From: Cryobacterium cheniae
GTDB taxonomy: Bacteria > Actinomycetota > Actinomycetes > Actinomycetales > Microbacteriaceae
DNA length: 64,000 bases
Assembly: GCF_004403395.1 (NCBI RefSeq)
Contig: NZ_SOGN01000008.1
Span: 1-64,000 of the forward strand
Direction: 5' to 3'
Of this stretch, positions 52,350 to 64,000 are shown one piece after another. Below the pieces are notes generated by a model. That model was not told where the DNA came from, did no database searches, and was given only the letters and a program-made list of their open reading frames with translations. The number at the start of each line of letters is the position of its first letter. Within the stretch, counting starts at the first letter, position 1. Both the position numbers and the translations under genes were made by a program.

Positions 52350-54923
52350 GTGAAAGCGATCCGCAAATTTACCGTCCGAACCGTGCTGCCCGCGTCGCTC
52401 GCCGCGCTCGACGAGCTTGCCGCCAACCTGCGCTGGTCCTGGCATGAGCCGACCCGCCAGTTGTTCGAGCACATAGCCCCCGAATTGTGGCGTGAGATCG
52501 GGACCGACCCGGTCGCGTTGCTGGGGGCCGTCGACACGGCCCGCCTCGAATCCCTCGCCCAGGACGACGGTTACGTGGCGTGGGCGAACGCCACTCGGGA
52601 CGAGTTGCGTGAGTACCTCGAGAAGCCCCGGTGGTACCAGGGGCTCGAGGGCGACAAGCCGGCATCCATCGCCTACTTCTCCCCGGAGTTCGGCATCGCC
52701 GCCGCACTGCCGCAGTATTCGGGCGGACTCGGCATCCTCGCGGGAGATCATCTCAAGAGCGCCTCGGACCTCGGCGTGCCGCTGGTCGGAGTCGGCCTGT
52801 TCTACCGCGCCGGCTACTTCAGCCAGGCGATCTCGCCCGACGGCTGGCAGCTGGAGAGCTACCCGCTCCTCGACCCGGACGGCCTGCCGTTGTCGGTGCT
52901 CCGCCGGGCCGACGGTTCGCCCGTACAGGTCTCCCTCGCCCTGCCCGATGACCGAACCCTGCACGCGCGCGTCTGGCAGGCGATGGTCGGTCGCATCCGC
53001 CTGTTGATGCTCGACACCGACATCCCCGAGAACACCGACGAACTGCGACTGGTCACCGACCGCCTGTACGGCGGCGGAGGCGAACACCGGCTGCTGCAGG
53101 AGCTGCTGCTCGGCATCGGCGGCGCGCGCGCCGTCAAGAAGTGGAGCAGCCTCAACGGGCAGGCCGACCCCGAGGTGTTCCACACCAATGAGGGTCACGC
53201 CGGGTTCCTCGGGCTCGAGCGCATCTCCAGCCTGATCGGTGAGGGGCTCAGCTTCGCGGAGGCGTTGCAGGTGGCCCGGGCCGGAACGGTGTTCACGACC
53301 CACACCCCGGTCGCCGCCGGCATCGACCGGTTCGACCGCAGCCTGGTGCGACGCTACTTCGAGACCGACCTGCTTCCGGGCGTCGCCGTGGACGACCTCC
53401 TCGCCCTCGGCGCGGAGAACTTCGCGGACGGCAACCCGGACGTCTTCAACATGGCCCTGATGGGCCTGCGTCTGGGGCAGCACGCCAACGGCGTGTCCAA
53501 GTTGCACGGCGAAGTCAGCCGGGTGATGTTCAAGGGCCTCTGGCCGGGGTTCGACGCCGCCGACGTTCCCATCGACTCGATCACGAACGGCGTGCACGCC
53601 CCGACCTGGACCGACCCGGCCCTCCTCGCGCTCGCGCAGAACCGCCTGGGCACCAGCGACACCTCCGAGGCCGACTGGGCGTCTCCCGCCGTGTCCGACA
53701 CGGACCTGTGGCAGGTGCGCGGGCAGATGCGGCGTCAGTTCGTCGAGGATGCCCGCCGCCGGATCGCGGCTGCCTGGCAAGACCAGAACCCGGGCGGCAT
53801 CGTGCCGTCCTGGATCGGCAATGTCTTCGATCCCGACGTGCTCACGATCGGGTTCGCCCGCCGCGTGCCGACCTACAAGCGCCTGACGCTGATGCTGCAC
53901 GACCCCGAGCGGTTGCGCGCCCTGCTGCTCCACCCGGAGCACCCGATCCAGATCGTGATCGCGGGTAAGTCGCATCCGGCCGACGAAGAGGGCAAGCGGC
54001 TCATCCAGCGGATCGTGCAGTTCGCGGCCGACCCCGAACTACGCACGAGAATCGCATTCCTGCCCGACTACAACATCGGGATGGCCCAGCTCATGTACCC
54101 GGGGACCGACGTGTGGCTGAACAACCCGCTGCGCCCGCTGGAGGCCTGCGGCACCTCCGGTATGAAGGCGGCCCTCAACGGCGCCCTCAACCTGTCGATC
54201 CTCGACGGCTGGTGGCCGGAATACTACGACGGCAAAAACGGCTGGGCGATTCCGTCCGCGGACTCCGCCGGCGACGCCGCCGAACGCGACCGGATCGAGG
54301 CCGACGCGCTCTACGAACTGATCGAGCATCAGGTCGCGCCGCCGTTCTACGACCGCAACGCCGACGGGGTGCCCGAACGCTGGGTGTCGTCGATCCGGCA
54401 CACCCTGGCGACGCTGTCACCCGAGCTGAACGCCGGCCGGATGGTGCGCCAGTACGTGCAGAAGCTGTACCGGCCGGCCGGGAAGGCCGAGGCCCGCCTC
54501 GCCGAGAACAACTACCGCGCGGCACGGGAACTGGCCGGGTGGAAGGGCAGAATCGTGTCGAGCTGGCCCGGGGTCGCCGTGGCCCACGTCGAATCCGGCG
54601 GCGTCGCCACGGTGCCGCAGGTCGGCGACGCGCTGCACCTGCGCGCGCACATCCAGCTGAACGGCCTGGCGCCCGAGGACGTCACCGTCGAGGTGGTCTA
54701 CGGCAAGAGCCTCGGCAACGATGATCTGACCGACGTCATCGCGATGCCGTTGGCGGCGGAACCGTTCGTGACCGGCGTGACGGATGCCGGCGCGCCGACC
54801 CTGTTCACCGGCACGATCGAACTCGACCGTGGCGGCGCATTCGGCTACTCGGTGCGGGTCGTGCCCCGCAACGAGCTCCTGGTGAGCCCCGCGGAGATGG
54901 GGCTGATCGCCGTCGCCGGCTAA
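52350..54923 (+). CDS. glgP: Alpha-glucan phosphorylase
   Basis: An 857-residue phosphorylase of the short bacterial/archaeal class (DUF3417 N-terminal domain). Blocks seen are AANLRWSWHEPTRQLFE, IAYFSPEFGIAAALPQYSGGLGILAGDHLKSASDLG, HTNEGHAGF, and EACGTSGMKAALNGALNLSILDGWW with the PLP-binding lysine. It releases glucose-1-phosphate from glycogen or maltodextrin. GTG start. It is divergent from glgE, so degradation and synthesis are controlled from one intergenic region. Confidence 0.96.
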   Translation: MKAIRKFTVRTVLPASLAALDELAANLRWSWHEPTRQLFEHIAPELWREIGTDPVALLGAVDTARLESLAQDDGYVAWANATRDELREYLEKPRWYQGLEGDKPASIAYFSPEFGIAAALPQYSGGLGILAGDHLKSASDLGVPLVGVGLFYRAGYFSQAISPDGWQLESYPLLDPDGLPLSVLRRADGSPVQVSLALPDDRTLHARVWQAMVGRIRLLMLDTDIPENTDELRLVTDRLYGGGGEHRLLQELLLGIGGARAVKKWSSLNGQADPEVFHTNEGHAGFLGLERISSLIGEGLSFAEALQVARAGTVFTTHTPVAAGIDRFDRSLVRRYFETDLLPGVAVDDLLALGAENFADGNPDVFNMALMGLRLGQHANGVSKLHGEVSRVMFKGLWPGFDAADVPIDSITNGVHAPTWTDPALLALAQNRLGTSDTSEADWASPAVSDTDLWQVRGQMRRQFVEDARRRIAAAWQDQNPGGIVPSWIGNVFDPDVLTIGFARRVPTYKRLTLMLHDPERLRALLLHPEHPIQIVIAGKSHPADEEGKRLIQRIVQFAADPELRTRIAFLPDYNIGMAQLMYPGTDVWLNNPLRPLEACGTSGMKAALNGALNLSILDGWWPEYYDGKNGWAIPSADSAGDAAERDRIEADALYELIEHQVAPPFYDRNADGVPERWVSSIRHTLATLSPELNAGRMVRQYVQKLYRPAGKAEARLAENNYRAARELAGWKGRIVSSWPGVAVAHVESGGVATVPQVGDALHLRAHIQLNGLAPEDVTVEVVYGKSLGNDDLTDVIAMPLAAEPFVTGVTDAGAPTLFTGTIELDRGGAFGYSVRVVPRNELLVSPAEMGLIAVAG

Positions 54924-54933
54924 CCCCGGAGTC

Positions 54934-55000
54934 CCCGCCGAGCCGTGAGTTTCGCCCCCTTTGCCCGCGTTCGAGGGGGCGTTTCTCACGGTTCGGCGGG
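54934..55000. repeat. REP-A palindrome, copy 2 (between convergent genes)
   Basis: CCCGCCGAGCCGTGAG (54934-54949) pairs with CTCACGGTTCGGCGGG (54985-55000) with one G-T pair. The inner GCCCCC/GGGGGC extends it. It has the same arms and inner element as 6576-6644, and again sits between convergent genes just after a stop codon. Confidence 0.8.
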
Positions 55001-55011
55001 TCTCGAAACGA

Positions 55012-55506
55012 CTAGGCGCGGGCGATCGCCGCGAACACCGCGGATGCGGCCCGGGCGAGGTCGGCCGGCGTCAGCTCGATGTCGAAGCCGCGCCGCCCGC
55101 CGGAGACGAAAACGGTGTCGAACCCCAGGGCGCTCTCGTCGACCACGGTCGTGAGCCGGCTCTTCTGCCCGATCGGGCTGATGCCGCCCACCACGTAGCC
55201 GGTCTTGCGCTCGGCGAGGGACGGGTCGGCCATCACGGCCCGCTTCGCGCCCACGGCGACGGCCAGGGCCTTGAGGTCGAGCTGCCCCGTGACCGGCACG
55301 ACGCCGACGACCAGCCGGCCGTCGACATCCGTCAGCAGCGTCTTGAACACCCGGCCGGCATCAACGCCCAGCTTCCCGGCCGCTTCCAGCCCGAAACTCG
55401 TCGACCCCGCCTCGTGCGCGTAAGCGTGCGGGGTGAACGGGATCCCGGCGTGCACGAGCGCCACCGTCGCCGGCGTTCCGACGCTTCCCTCCACCCGCTT
55501 CGCCAC
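55012..55506 (-). CDS. ybaK: YbaK/EbsC-type aminoacyl-tRNA deacylase (Cys-tRNA(Pro) type)
   Basis: A 164-residue editing-domain protein. FTPHAYAHEAGSTSFGLEAAGKLGVDAGRVFKTLL and VPVTGQLDLKALAVAVGAKRAVMADPSLAERKTGYVVGGISPIGQKSRL contain the GxxSPxG and lysine signatures of the YbaK class, which hydrolyses Cys-tRNA(Pro). GTG start at 55506. It is next to glgX on the same strand but functionally unrelated. Confidence 0.9.
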   Translation of the reverse strand: MAKRVEGSVGTPATVALVHAGIPFTPHAYAHEAGSTSFGLEAAGKLGVDAGRVFKTLLTDVDGRLVVGVVPVTGQLDLKALAVAVGAKRAVMADPSLAERKTGYVVGGISPIGQKSRLTTVVDESALGFDTVFVSGGRRGFDIELTPADLARAASAVFAAIARA

Positions 55507-55521
55507 CTCAGCGACCGACGC

Positions 55522-57564
55522 TCAATGCGCCCGGAGCAACTGCATCGAGGCGCCCGGCACGAGGAACCGGTCCCCGGGGGCGTGCTCGATGACCGCGTCG
55601 CGCAGGTCGTCGTGGCTGGAATCCCAGAGCAGCGAGTACGACGTGACGCCCTTGTGCAGGGGCAGCGTCACCGTCACCTCTTCCTCACGGCCCTGCACGA
55701 TCAGCAGGATGCGGTTGAACTCCTCGTGCTCCGGGGTGCTCGCCGCCAGGTACTGGAGGGTGCGCTCCTGGGGGGAGTGCCAGTCCTCCTCGGACATGGA
55801 CCGGCCCTCCACGTTGTACCAGTCCATTTCGCTGGCGCTGAGGATCGTTTCGCCGGGGCGTCCGAACCTCACCGGGCGCAGCGCCGGGTTCTCGCGCCGC
55901 AGCTGGAGCAGGCGCCGGGTCACCCGGTGCAGGTCTTCCTGCCAGTCGTCGAGGTCCCAGTTCAGCCAGGTGAGCTCGCTGTCGTGGCAGTAGGCGTTGT
56001 TGTTGCCGCGCTGGCTGCGGCCGAATTCGTCGCCCGCGGTGATCATCGGCACTCCGGCCGACAGCAGCAGCGTCGCGAGCAGGTTGCGCATGGCCTTGCG
56101 CCGGGTGGTCAGGATGTCCCGGTCCCGGGTCGGGCCCTCCGCGCCGTGGTTGAACGAGTTGTTGGAGTCCGTGCCGTCCCGGTTCGACTCCCCGTTGCCG
56201 ACGTTGTGCTTGACGTTGTACGAGGTCAGGTCGGCCATGGTGAAACCGTCGTGGGCCGTAATGAAGTTGAGCGAGGCGAGCGGCCCGCGCTCCCGGGAGA
56301 AGGTGTTCGCGGAACCGGCCAGGCGGGTCGCGAAGCGCCCGATCCCGCTGCCGGCGTGCCCGTCGCGGGCGGCCGCGAGGTCGGTCAGCCAGAACGATCG
56401 CATGCGGTCGCGGTAGCGGTCGTTCCACTCGGTCCAGCCGTCGGGGAAGTTGCCGGTCTGCCAGCCGCCCATCCCGATGTCCCAGGGTTCGGCGATCAGT
56501 TTCACCTTCGAGAGTTCCGGGTCGGCCGCGATCTCGGCGAGCAACGGGCTGTTCTGCTGGAACTCGACGTTCTCGTCCCGGGCGAGCGTGGCCGCCAGGT
56601 CGAATCGGAAGCCGTCGACCTGCACCTCGTTAGCCCAATAGCGCAACGAGTCGAGCACCAGGCGGCGGGGAACGTCATGAGACACGTTCAGCGTGTTGCC
56701 GCAGCCCGTCACGTCGGTGTAGCCGCCGGCGCTGTTCTGCCGGTAGTAGGCGGCGTTGTCGATGCCGCGAAGGCTGCTGACCGGGCCGTTCGGGCCCTCC
56801 TCGGCGGTGTGGTTGTAGACCACGTCGAGGATGACCTCAAGGCCCGCCTCGTGCAGGAGTTTGACCATGCCCTTGAACTCCCGGAGCACCGCCTCCGGTC
56901 CCGCGGCCTGCGACGCCTGGGTGGCGTAATCGGCGTGCGGAGAAAAGAAATTGAAGGTGTTGTAACCCCAATAATTGCTCAGACCCTGTTTGATCAGGCG
57001 CTGTTCGGACACGAACGCCTGTACCGGGAGCAGTTCGACGCTGGTCACGCCGAGGTTCTTCAGATAGTGGATGGTCGACTCGTGGGCGAGGCCCGCGTAG
57101 GTGCCGCGGAGGTTCGCCGGGACCGAGGGACTGAGGTTGGTCAGGCCGCGAACATGGGCCTCGTAGACCACCGTGTGGTCCAGGGCGATCCGCGGTTTGA
57201 CCGAACCGGCCCAGTCGAAGTCGTCGTCGACGACGGAAGACTGCCACTGGTCGGGGCCGACCCGGACGAGTCCCCGGGAATACGGTTCGACCAGCGTTTT
57301 CTCGGGGTGGAAGGAGTTGCGGGGTGCGGTGGGGCCGGAGACCCGGATGCCGTAGCGGCGTCCGGGGGAGAGGGTGCGGGAACGTCCTGACCAGACACCG
57401 TGCTCATCCTTGACCATGGGCACGGTCTTGATGATCCAGCTCGGGTCGGTGGCGTCGAAAATGCACAGGTCGATGGAGTCGGCGGTCTCCGACCACACGC
57501 GGAGTTCGCCGCCGTGGGAGGTGACTCGCACGCCGAGGCTGCGCAGGGGATCAGGCGGGGTCAT
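55522..57564 (-). CDS. glgX: Glycogen debranching enzyme GlgX
   Basis: A 680-residue GH13_11 isoamylase-type enzyme. N-terminal CBM48, then YEAHVRGLTNLSPSVPANLRGTYAGL, VILDVVYNHTAEEGPNGP, VDGFRFDLAATLARD (nucleophile Asp), LIAEPWDIG (acid Glu), FITAHDGFTMADL, and AGDEFGRSQRGNNNAYC. It cuts alpha-1,6 branches of limit dextrins left by GlgP. ATG 57564 is preferred; the frame is open to 57756 without a credible site. No clear ribosome site precedes it, so leaderless translation is possible. Confidence 0.95.
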   Translation of the reverse strand: MTPPDPLRSLGVRVTSHGGELRVWSETADSIDLCIFDATDPSWIIKTVPMVKDEHGVWSGRSRTLSPGRRYGIRVSGPTAPRNSFHPEKTLVEPYSRGLVRVGPDQWQSSVVDDDFDWAGSVKPRIALDHTVVYEAHVRGLTNLSPSVPANLRGTYAGLAHESTIHYLKNLGVTSVELLPVQAFVSEQRLIKQGLSNYWGYNTFNFFSPHADYATQASQAAGPEAVLREFKGMVKLLHEAGLEVILDVVYNHTAEEGPNGPVSSLRGIDNAAYYRQNSAGGYTDVTGCGNTLNVSHDVPRRLVLDSLRYWANEVQVDGFRFDLAATLARDENVEFQQNSPLLAEIAADPELSKVKLIAEPWDIGMGGWQTGNFPDGWTEWNDRYRDRMRSFWLTDLAAARDGHAGSGIGRFATRLAGSANTFSRERGPLASLNFITAHDGFTMADLTSYNVKHNVGNGESNRDGTDSNNSFNHGAEGPTRDRDILTTRRKAMRNLLATLLLSAGVPMITAGDEFGRSQRGNNNAYCHDSELTWLNWDLDDWQEDLHRVTRRLLQLRRENPALRPVRFGRPGETILSASEMDWYNVEGRSMSEEDWHSPQERTLQYLAASTPEHEEFNRILLIVQGREEEVTVTLPLHKGVTSYSLLWDSSHDDLRDAVIEHAPGDRFLVPGASMQLLRAH

Positions 57565-57659
57565 GCGTTCTAGAGTAATGAGTACACCAGATGAACTTTT
57601 ACCAGCAGGAGACCCTCCGGTGGGGCCTTCGGCACCCGAGCGCGCGCGGACGGAGCGAG

Positions 57660-58844
57660 ATGGCGATCTACCTGGACCATGCGGCGACCACCCCGATGCT
57701 GCCCGACGCCATCGACGCCTACGTTCGGGCGCTGGCTGTGGTGGGCAATCCCGCATCCGTGCACAGCCAGGGTCAGAACGCGAAACGGATGCTCGAGGAG
57801 GCCCGCGAGCAGGTCGCCGCCAGCCTCGGCTGCGACCCGATCGAGGTGGTCTTCACCGGCGGCGGCACCGAGGCGATCAACCTCGGCATCAAGGGGCTGT
57901 TCTGGGCCAGGCAGCCGCGCAACCGCATCCTCGTTCCCGGAGGGGAGCACCACGCCACCATGGACACCGTCGAGTGGCTCGAACGCCACGAGGGCGCCGT
58001 GGTCGAGTGGCTGCCGCTGGACACCGCCGGCCGGATCGACCTGGCCGCGGTCGCCCAATGCATTGCCGTCAATCCCGACGACATCGCTCTCGTCACGCTG
58101 CTCAGTGCCAACAACGAGGTCGGAACCCTGCAGCCGGTGGCCGAGGTGGCGGCGCTCGCGGCGGCCCACGGCATTCCGGTGCATGTGGACGCGGTGGCGG
58201 CGTACGGCCATGTTCCGATCGACTTCCACGCCCTCAGCCAGGCCGGGGTGGCCGCGCTGAGCGTCTCCGCGCACAAGATCGGCGGCCCGGTGGGGATCGG
58301 GGCGCTCGCGCTCTCGCGCCGCGCCACGATCGAGCCGCTGCTGCACGGCGGCGGGCAGCAGCGTCAGGTGCGCAGCGGCACCCAGGACGTCGCGGCGGCC
58401 GTGGCGTTCGCGGTCGCGGCAAACGCCGTGCACGACCTCCCGGCCGAGAACGCGCGGGTTTCCGCGTTGCGCGATCGGCTCGTCGCCGGCTTCCGCGCGG
58501 CAGTGCCGTCCGCCGTCGTGAACGGCGCCGCGGACCCGCAGGACCGCCTGCCGGGCACCGCGCACTTCAGCTTTCCGGGCTGCGAGGGCGACTCGCTCCT
58601 GTTCCTGCTCGACGTGGCCGGCATCTCGGTGTCCACGGGGTCCGCCTGCCAGGCGGGTGTCCCCGAGCCCTCGCATGTGCTGCGCGCCATGGGCCGCAGC
58701 GAGGCTGAGGCGCGCGGCGCCCTGCGGATCACCCTCGGCCGCACCAACACCGAGGCCGACGTGGACGCCCTGCTCGCCGCCCTCCCCGCCGCCCACGCCC
58801 GGGCGGCCAAGGCCGGCCTGGCCGACCGGGTGCCGGGGCGCTGA
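57660..58844 (+). CDS. Cysteine desulfurase (NifS/IscS family)
   Basis: A 394-residue PLP enzyme of class V aminotransferase fold. [11 protein letters not shown] is the N-terminal signature; [51 protein letters not shown] (PLP lysine) and [20 protein letters not shown] (catalytic Cys loop) follow. Being directly upstream of mnmA, it probably supplies sulfur for tRNA 2-thiouridine. ATG 57660 follows GGAGCGAG; an upstream ATG at 57591 is not supported. Confidence 0.95.
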   Translation: MAIYLDHAATTPMLPDAIDAYVRALAVVGNPASVHSQGQNAKRMLEEAREQVAASLGCDPIEVVFTGGGTEAINLGIKGLFWARQPRNRILVPGGEHHATMDTVEWLERHEGAVVEWLPLDTAGRIDLAAVAQCIAVNPDDIALVTLLSANNEVGTLQPVAEVAALAAAHGIPVHVDAVAAYGHVPIDFHALSQAGVAALSVSAHKIGGPVGIGALALSRRATIEPLLHGGGQQRQVRSGTQDVAAAVAFAVAANAVHDLPAENARVSALRDRLVAGFRAAVPSAVVNGAADPQDRLPGTAHFSFPGCEGDSLLFLLDVAGISVSTGSACQAGVPEPSHVLRAMGRSEAEARGALRITLGRTNTEADVDALLAALPAAHARAAKAGLADRVPGR

Positions 58845-58884
58845 GCGCGCCCGCGCATCCGTCGCTGACCGTTCTCGCCCGCTA

Positions 58885-58936
58885 CGCGGGTGCTGCGCCG
58901 CTCCGCGCATGGCACGCCGCGCGCACAGCGGCGCAG
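58885..58936. repeat. REP-B palindrome, copy 2 (upstream of mnmA)
   Basis: CGCGGGTGCTGCGCCGCT (58885-58902) contains the arm CTGCGCCGCT (58893-58902), which pairs with AGCGGCGCAG (58927-58936) across a 24-nt spacer bearing TGGCACGCC. It matches the copy at 2621-2680 in arms, spacer length and central motif, and a GCGCGG-rich tail follows in both. Confidence 0.78.
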
Positions 58937-59016
58937 CTCCCGCGCGGAGGCCGCGCGCGAGAGGGACCGGTGCCGGGCGCGTTGGCCATTCGGCTTTGCC
59001 CGATTACACTCGTCAG

Positions 59017-62605
<3,589 letters not shown>

Positions 62606-62607
62606 CC

Positions 62608-63384
62608 TCAGCCGGGGTGGGTGGCCGGCACCTCCGACGCGTCGACCCAGCCGCGCACCATCCGGGTGAACAGGTCCACATTCTCGATGCTCCAGACGTG
62701 GTGCATGCCGGGTGCGATCCAGGTGCGGGTCTGAGGCAGCCTTGACTGCAGCAGGGGGAAGCTGTTCCGGACGAGACGAGACTCCCGTTCGCCGGCCACC
62801 GCCAGCAGAGGCCCGTGGTAGCGCCCCAGCCCCTCCGGGGCTCCGCCGCGGCTCACATCGTCGAACACGCGCCGGGCGTTGTCTGTTCGGATGCGCAGGC
62901 CATGTTCCACGAACAGGTCCACCGCGTCGGCGGGCAGACCGAAGGCCTTCGCCTGGGCCCGCCAATACCAGGCCCTGTCCCAGAGCGGCAGTTGCAGCGT
63001 GTTCAGGAACCGCGCGGCACCGTGCACACCACTGAGCGGCACCCCGGACACCAGGCATGAGCGCAGCACTCCCGGGTTCCGGGCCATCACGTGGGTGGCA
63101 ACCAGCCCGCCCAGGGAGAGCCCCACCAGGTGGGCCCGGCCGCCGCGCGCGTGGCCTGCGATGAGACCGGCCACGTCGTCGGCGGACTGCCCGAGGGAGA
63201 GCCAGTCCTCCTCGGTCCGGTCGCCGAAACCGGGCAGATCGGGGGTGAGCAGGTGCCGATCCGGCATACCCTCCACCTGGGGCTGCCAGGACCAGGAGGC
63301 CACGGTGCCGCCGTGCAGGAACACGATCGTGTCGGTCCCTGCCGTGTCCTCGCCGTGTTCCAGGGGATAGCGGTGACTGCTCAT
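62608..63384 (-). CDS. Alpha/beta hydrolase
   Basis: A 258-residue alpha/beta hydrolase. IVFLHGGTVASWSWQPQ gives the HG oxyanion motif, LTPDLPGFGDR follows, the nucleophile elbow is LVGLSLGGLVATHV, and the catalytic His is in PGMHHVWSIENVDLF. It resembles small esterases and haloalkane-dehalogenase-like hydrolases; the substrate is unknown. ATG 63384 overlaps the stop of the PadR gene, so the pair is an operon with the regulator first. Confidence 0.87.
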   Translation of the reverse strand: MSSHRYPLEHGEDTAGTDTIVFLHGGTVASWSWQPQVEGMPDRHLLTPDLPGFGDRTEEDWLSLGQSADDVAGLIAGHARGGRAHLVGLSLGGLVATHVMARNPGVLRSCLVSGVPLSGVHGAARFLNTLQLPLWDRAWYWRAQAKAFGLPADAVDLFVEHGLRIRTDNARRVFDDVSRGGAPEGLGRYHGPLLAVAGERESRLVRNSFPLLQSRLPQTRTWIAPGMHHVWSIENVDLFTRMVRGWVDASEVPATHPG

Positions 63385-63926
63385 CCGAGGGCCTCCTTCG
63401 TCTCGTTCAGCCACGCGAGTTCCGCCTCGGCATGGAGGATGCCGTTCCGCAGCGTGGCGAAGCGCAGCCTACGCCCGAGGTCGTCCGGTGCACGATCATC
63501 GGGCTCGCGGTGGGTTTGGTCCTGCTCGGCGACGGAACGCAGTCCGGCCAGCATCGCGATGGCCTGGCTGCGCCGGGCCCGCAGCACCGCCCGGGTGGCC
63601 GGCACCCCCAGCGTTCCGACGAAGAACAGCCGCATCAGGAACGCGTCGTGCGGAGTCTCCGGCTCCAGGGGTGACCGCAGCCAGTCGTTCAGGGCCGCAC
63701 GGCCGGCCGGGGTGATGTGGTGCTCGCGCCGGTCGGGGCGCCCGTCCTGCGGGATGACCTCGACCTCGGCGAGGCCGTCGGCGACCAGTGCCGCGAGCGT
63801 GCGGTAGATCTGGGATTGGTCGGCCGACCAGAAATGGGCGACGGATGCCTCGATGCTCTTTTTGAGGTCGTAGCCCGTCATCGGTGCGAGGTCCAGGATC
63901 CCGAGAAGGGCGATTTTGAGCGACAT
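63381..63926 (-). CDS. PadR-family transcriptional regulator
   Basis: A 181-residue PadR protein with an N-terminal winged helix (SLKIALLGILDLAPMTGYDLKKSIEASVAHFWSADQSQIYRTLAALVADGLAEVEV) and a C-terminal helical dimerization part including LRNGILHAEAELAWLNE. PadR proteins usually repress themselves and adjacent genes and respond to small hydrophobic ligands. It is cotranscribed with the hydrolase. ATGs at 63926, 63932 and 63944 are all in frame; 63926 fits the family best. Confidence 0.9.
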   Translation of the reverse strand: MSLKIALLGILDLAPMTGYDLKKSIEASVAHFWSADQSQIYRTLAALVADGLAEVEVIPQDGRPDRREHHITPAGRAALNDWLRSPLEPETPHDAFLMRLFFVGTLGVPATRAVLRARRSQAIAMLAGLRSVAEQDQTHREPDDRAPDDLGRRLRFATLRNGILHAEAELAWLNETKEALG

Positions 63927-63932
63927 GTACAT
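63925..63932. promoter_or_regulatory. Palindrome at the PadR start, possible operator
   Basis: ATGTACAT overlaps the first codons and lies in an A/T-rich stretch upstream of the regulator. PadR operators often contain ATGT...ACAT, so autoregulation here is plausible but unproven. Confidence 0.3.
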
Positions 63933-64000
63933 ATTGGACCACACCTATACAGGACTACGCAAGTATCATTTTTCTCGCAAATGCCCCTCTATCGGGGGTC

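Overview
The window is GC-rich, densely coded chromosomal DNA from an actinomycete, most likely a member of the Microbacteriaceae. Supporting signs are the gene order around smc-ftsY-ffh, rpsP-rimM-trmD-rplS-lepB-rnhB, yraN-comM-dprA-xerC and rpsB-tsf-pyrH-frr-cdsA, together with F420/deazaflavin-type oxidoreductases, a GlgE-type alpha-glucan pathway, DUF2469 and DUF2004 proteins, DUF222/HNH proteins and frequent GTG/TTG starts. No rRNA, tRNA or CRISPR array is visible. Genus cannot be decided from the sequence alone.

Layout. 1-5711: 3' part of smc, a cysteine-rich four-helix protein (minus), ftsY, a DUF2004 protein and ffh (the SRP targeting pair). 5770-7840: an LLM-class oxidoreductase facing a carboxylate-amine ligase. 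8138-14192: rpsP, khpA, rimM, a formate/nitrite-type channel inserted before trmD, a membrane protein, rplS with its own promoter and leader, lepB, rnhB and a DUF2469 protein. 14279-19161: an N-terminally extended GAPDH, a deazaflavin-type oxidoreductase, a DUF457-type membrane protein, an M19 dipeptidase and an SGNH hydrolase. 19273-30427: yraN, comM and dprA, with comM split by an 8.0-kb integrated element. 30562-34889: DUF222/HNH protein, phosphodiesterase, xerC and an M23 peptidase. 35215-40824: rpsB, tsf, pyrH, frr, cdsA, a DivIVA-type protein and a secreted transglycosylase-like protein. 40862-47703: small zinc-binding protein, hydrolase, AI-2E-type permease, a long hendecad coiled-coil protein and a divergent membrane/lipoprotein-fusion gene with a thioredoxin-TPR protein. 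47822-57564: alpha-glucan metabolism (glgB, glgE, glgP, glgX) with a YbaK-type deacylase. 57660-62605: cysteine desulfurase, mnmA and ligA (sulfur transfer to tRNA, and DNA ligase). 62608-63926: alpha/beta hydrolase and a PadR regulator.

The main discovery is the element at 21069-29080. A large serine recombinase has integrated into codons 481-482 of comM. The two junctions share the 5-bp core GTGGC. Joining them restores an uninterrupted 511-residue ComM that overlaps dprA by 3 bp. The reconstructed attP has a near-perfect 15-bp inverted repeat around the core. The element carries a replication-like module (four ATGTCAAA/TTTGACAT palindromes plus a RepA-like AAA ATPase), a putative small-terminase-like HTH protein, several small unknown genes and a right-end cargo region (two-TM protein, 42-residue zinc ribbon, lone GvpU-like protein). 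It has no visible capsid, portal, large terminase or conjugation gene, so a phage satellite or a small integrative replicon is the best reading. Integration fuses ComM in frame to the recombinase (999 codons) and separates dprA from its upstream operon. It also appears to break a recombinase promoter that would be complete only in the excised circle.

Two families of intergenic palindromes, each present twice in the window at distant sites, are also notable.
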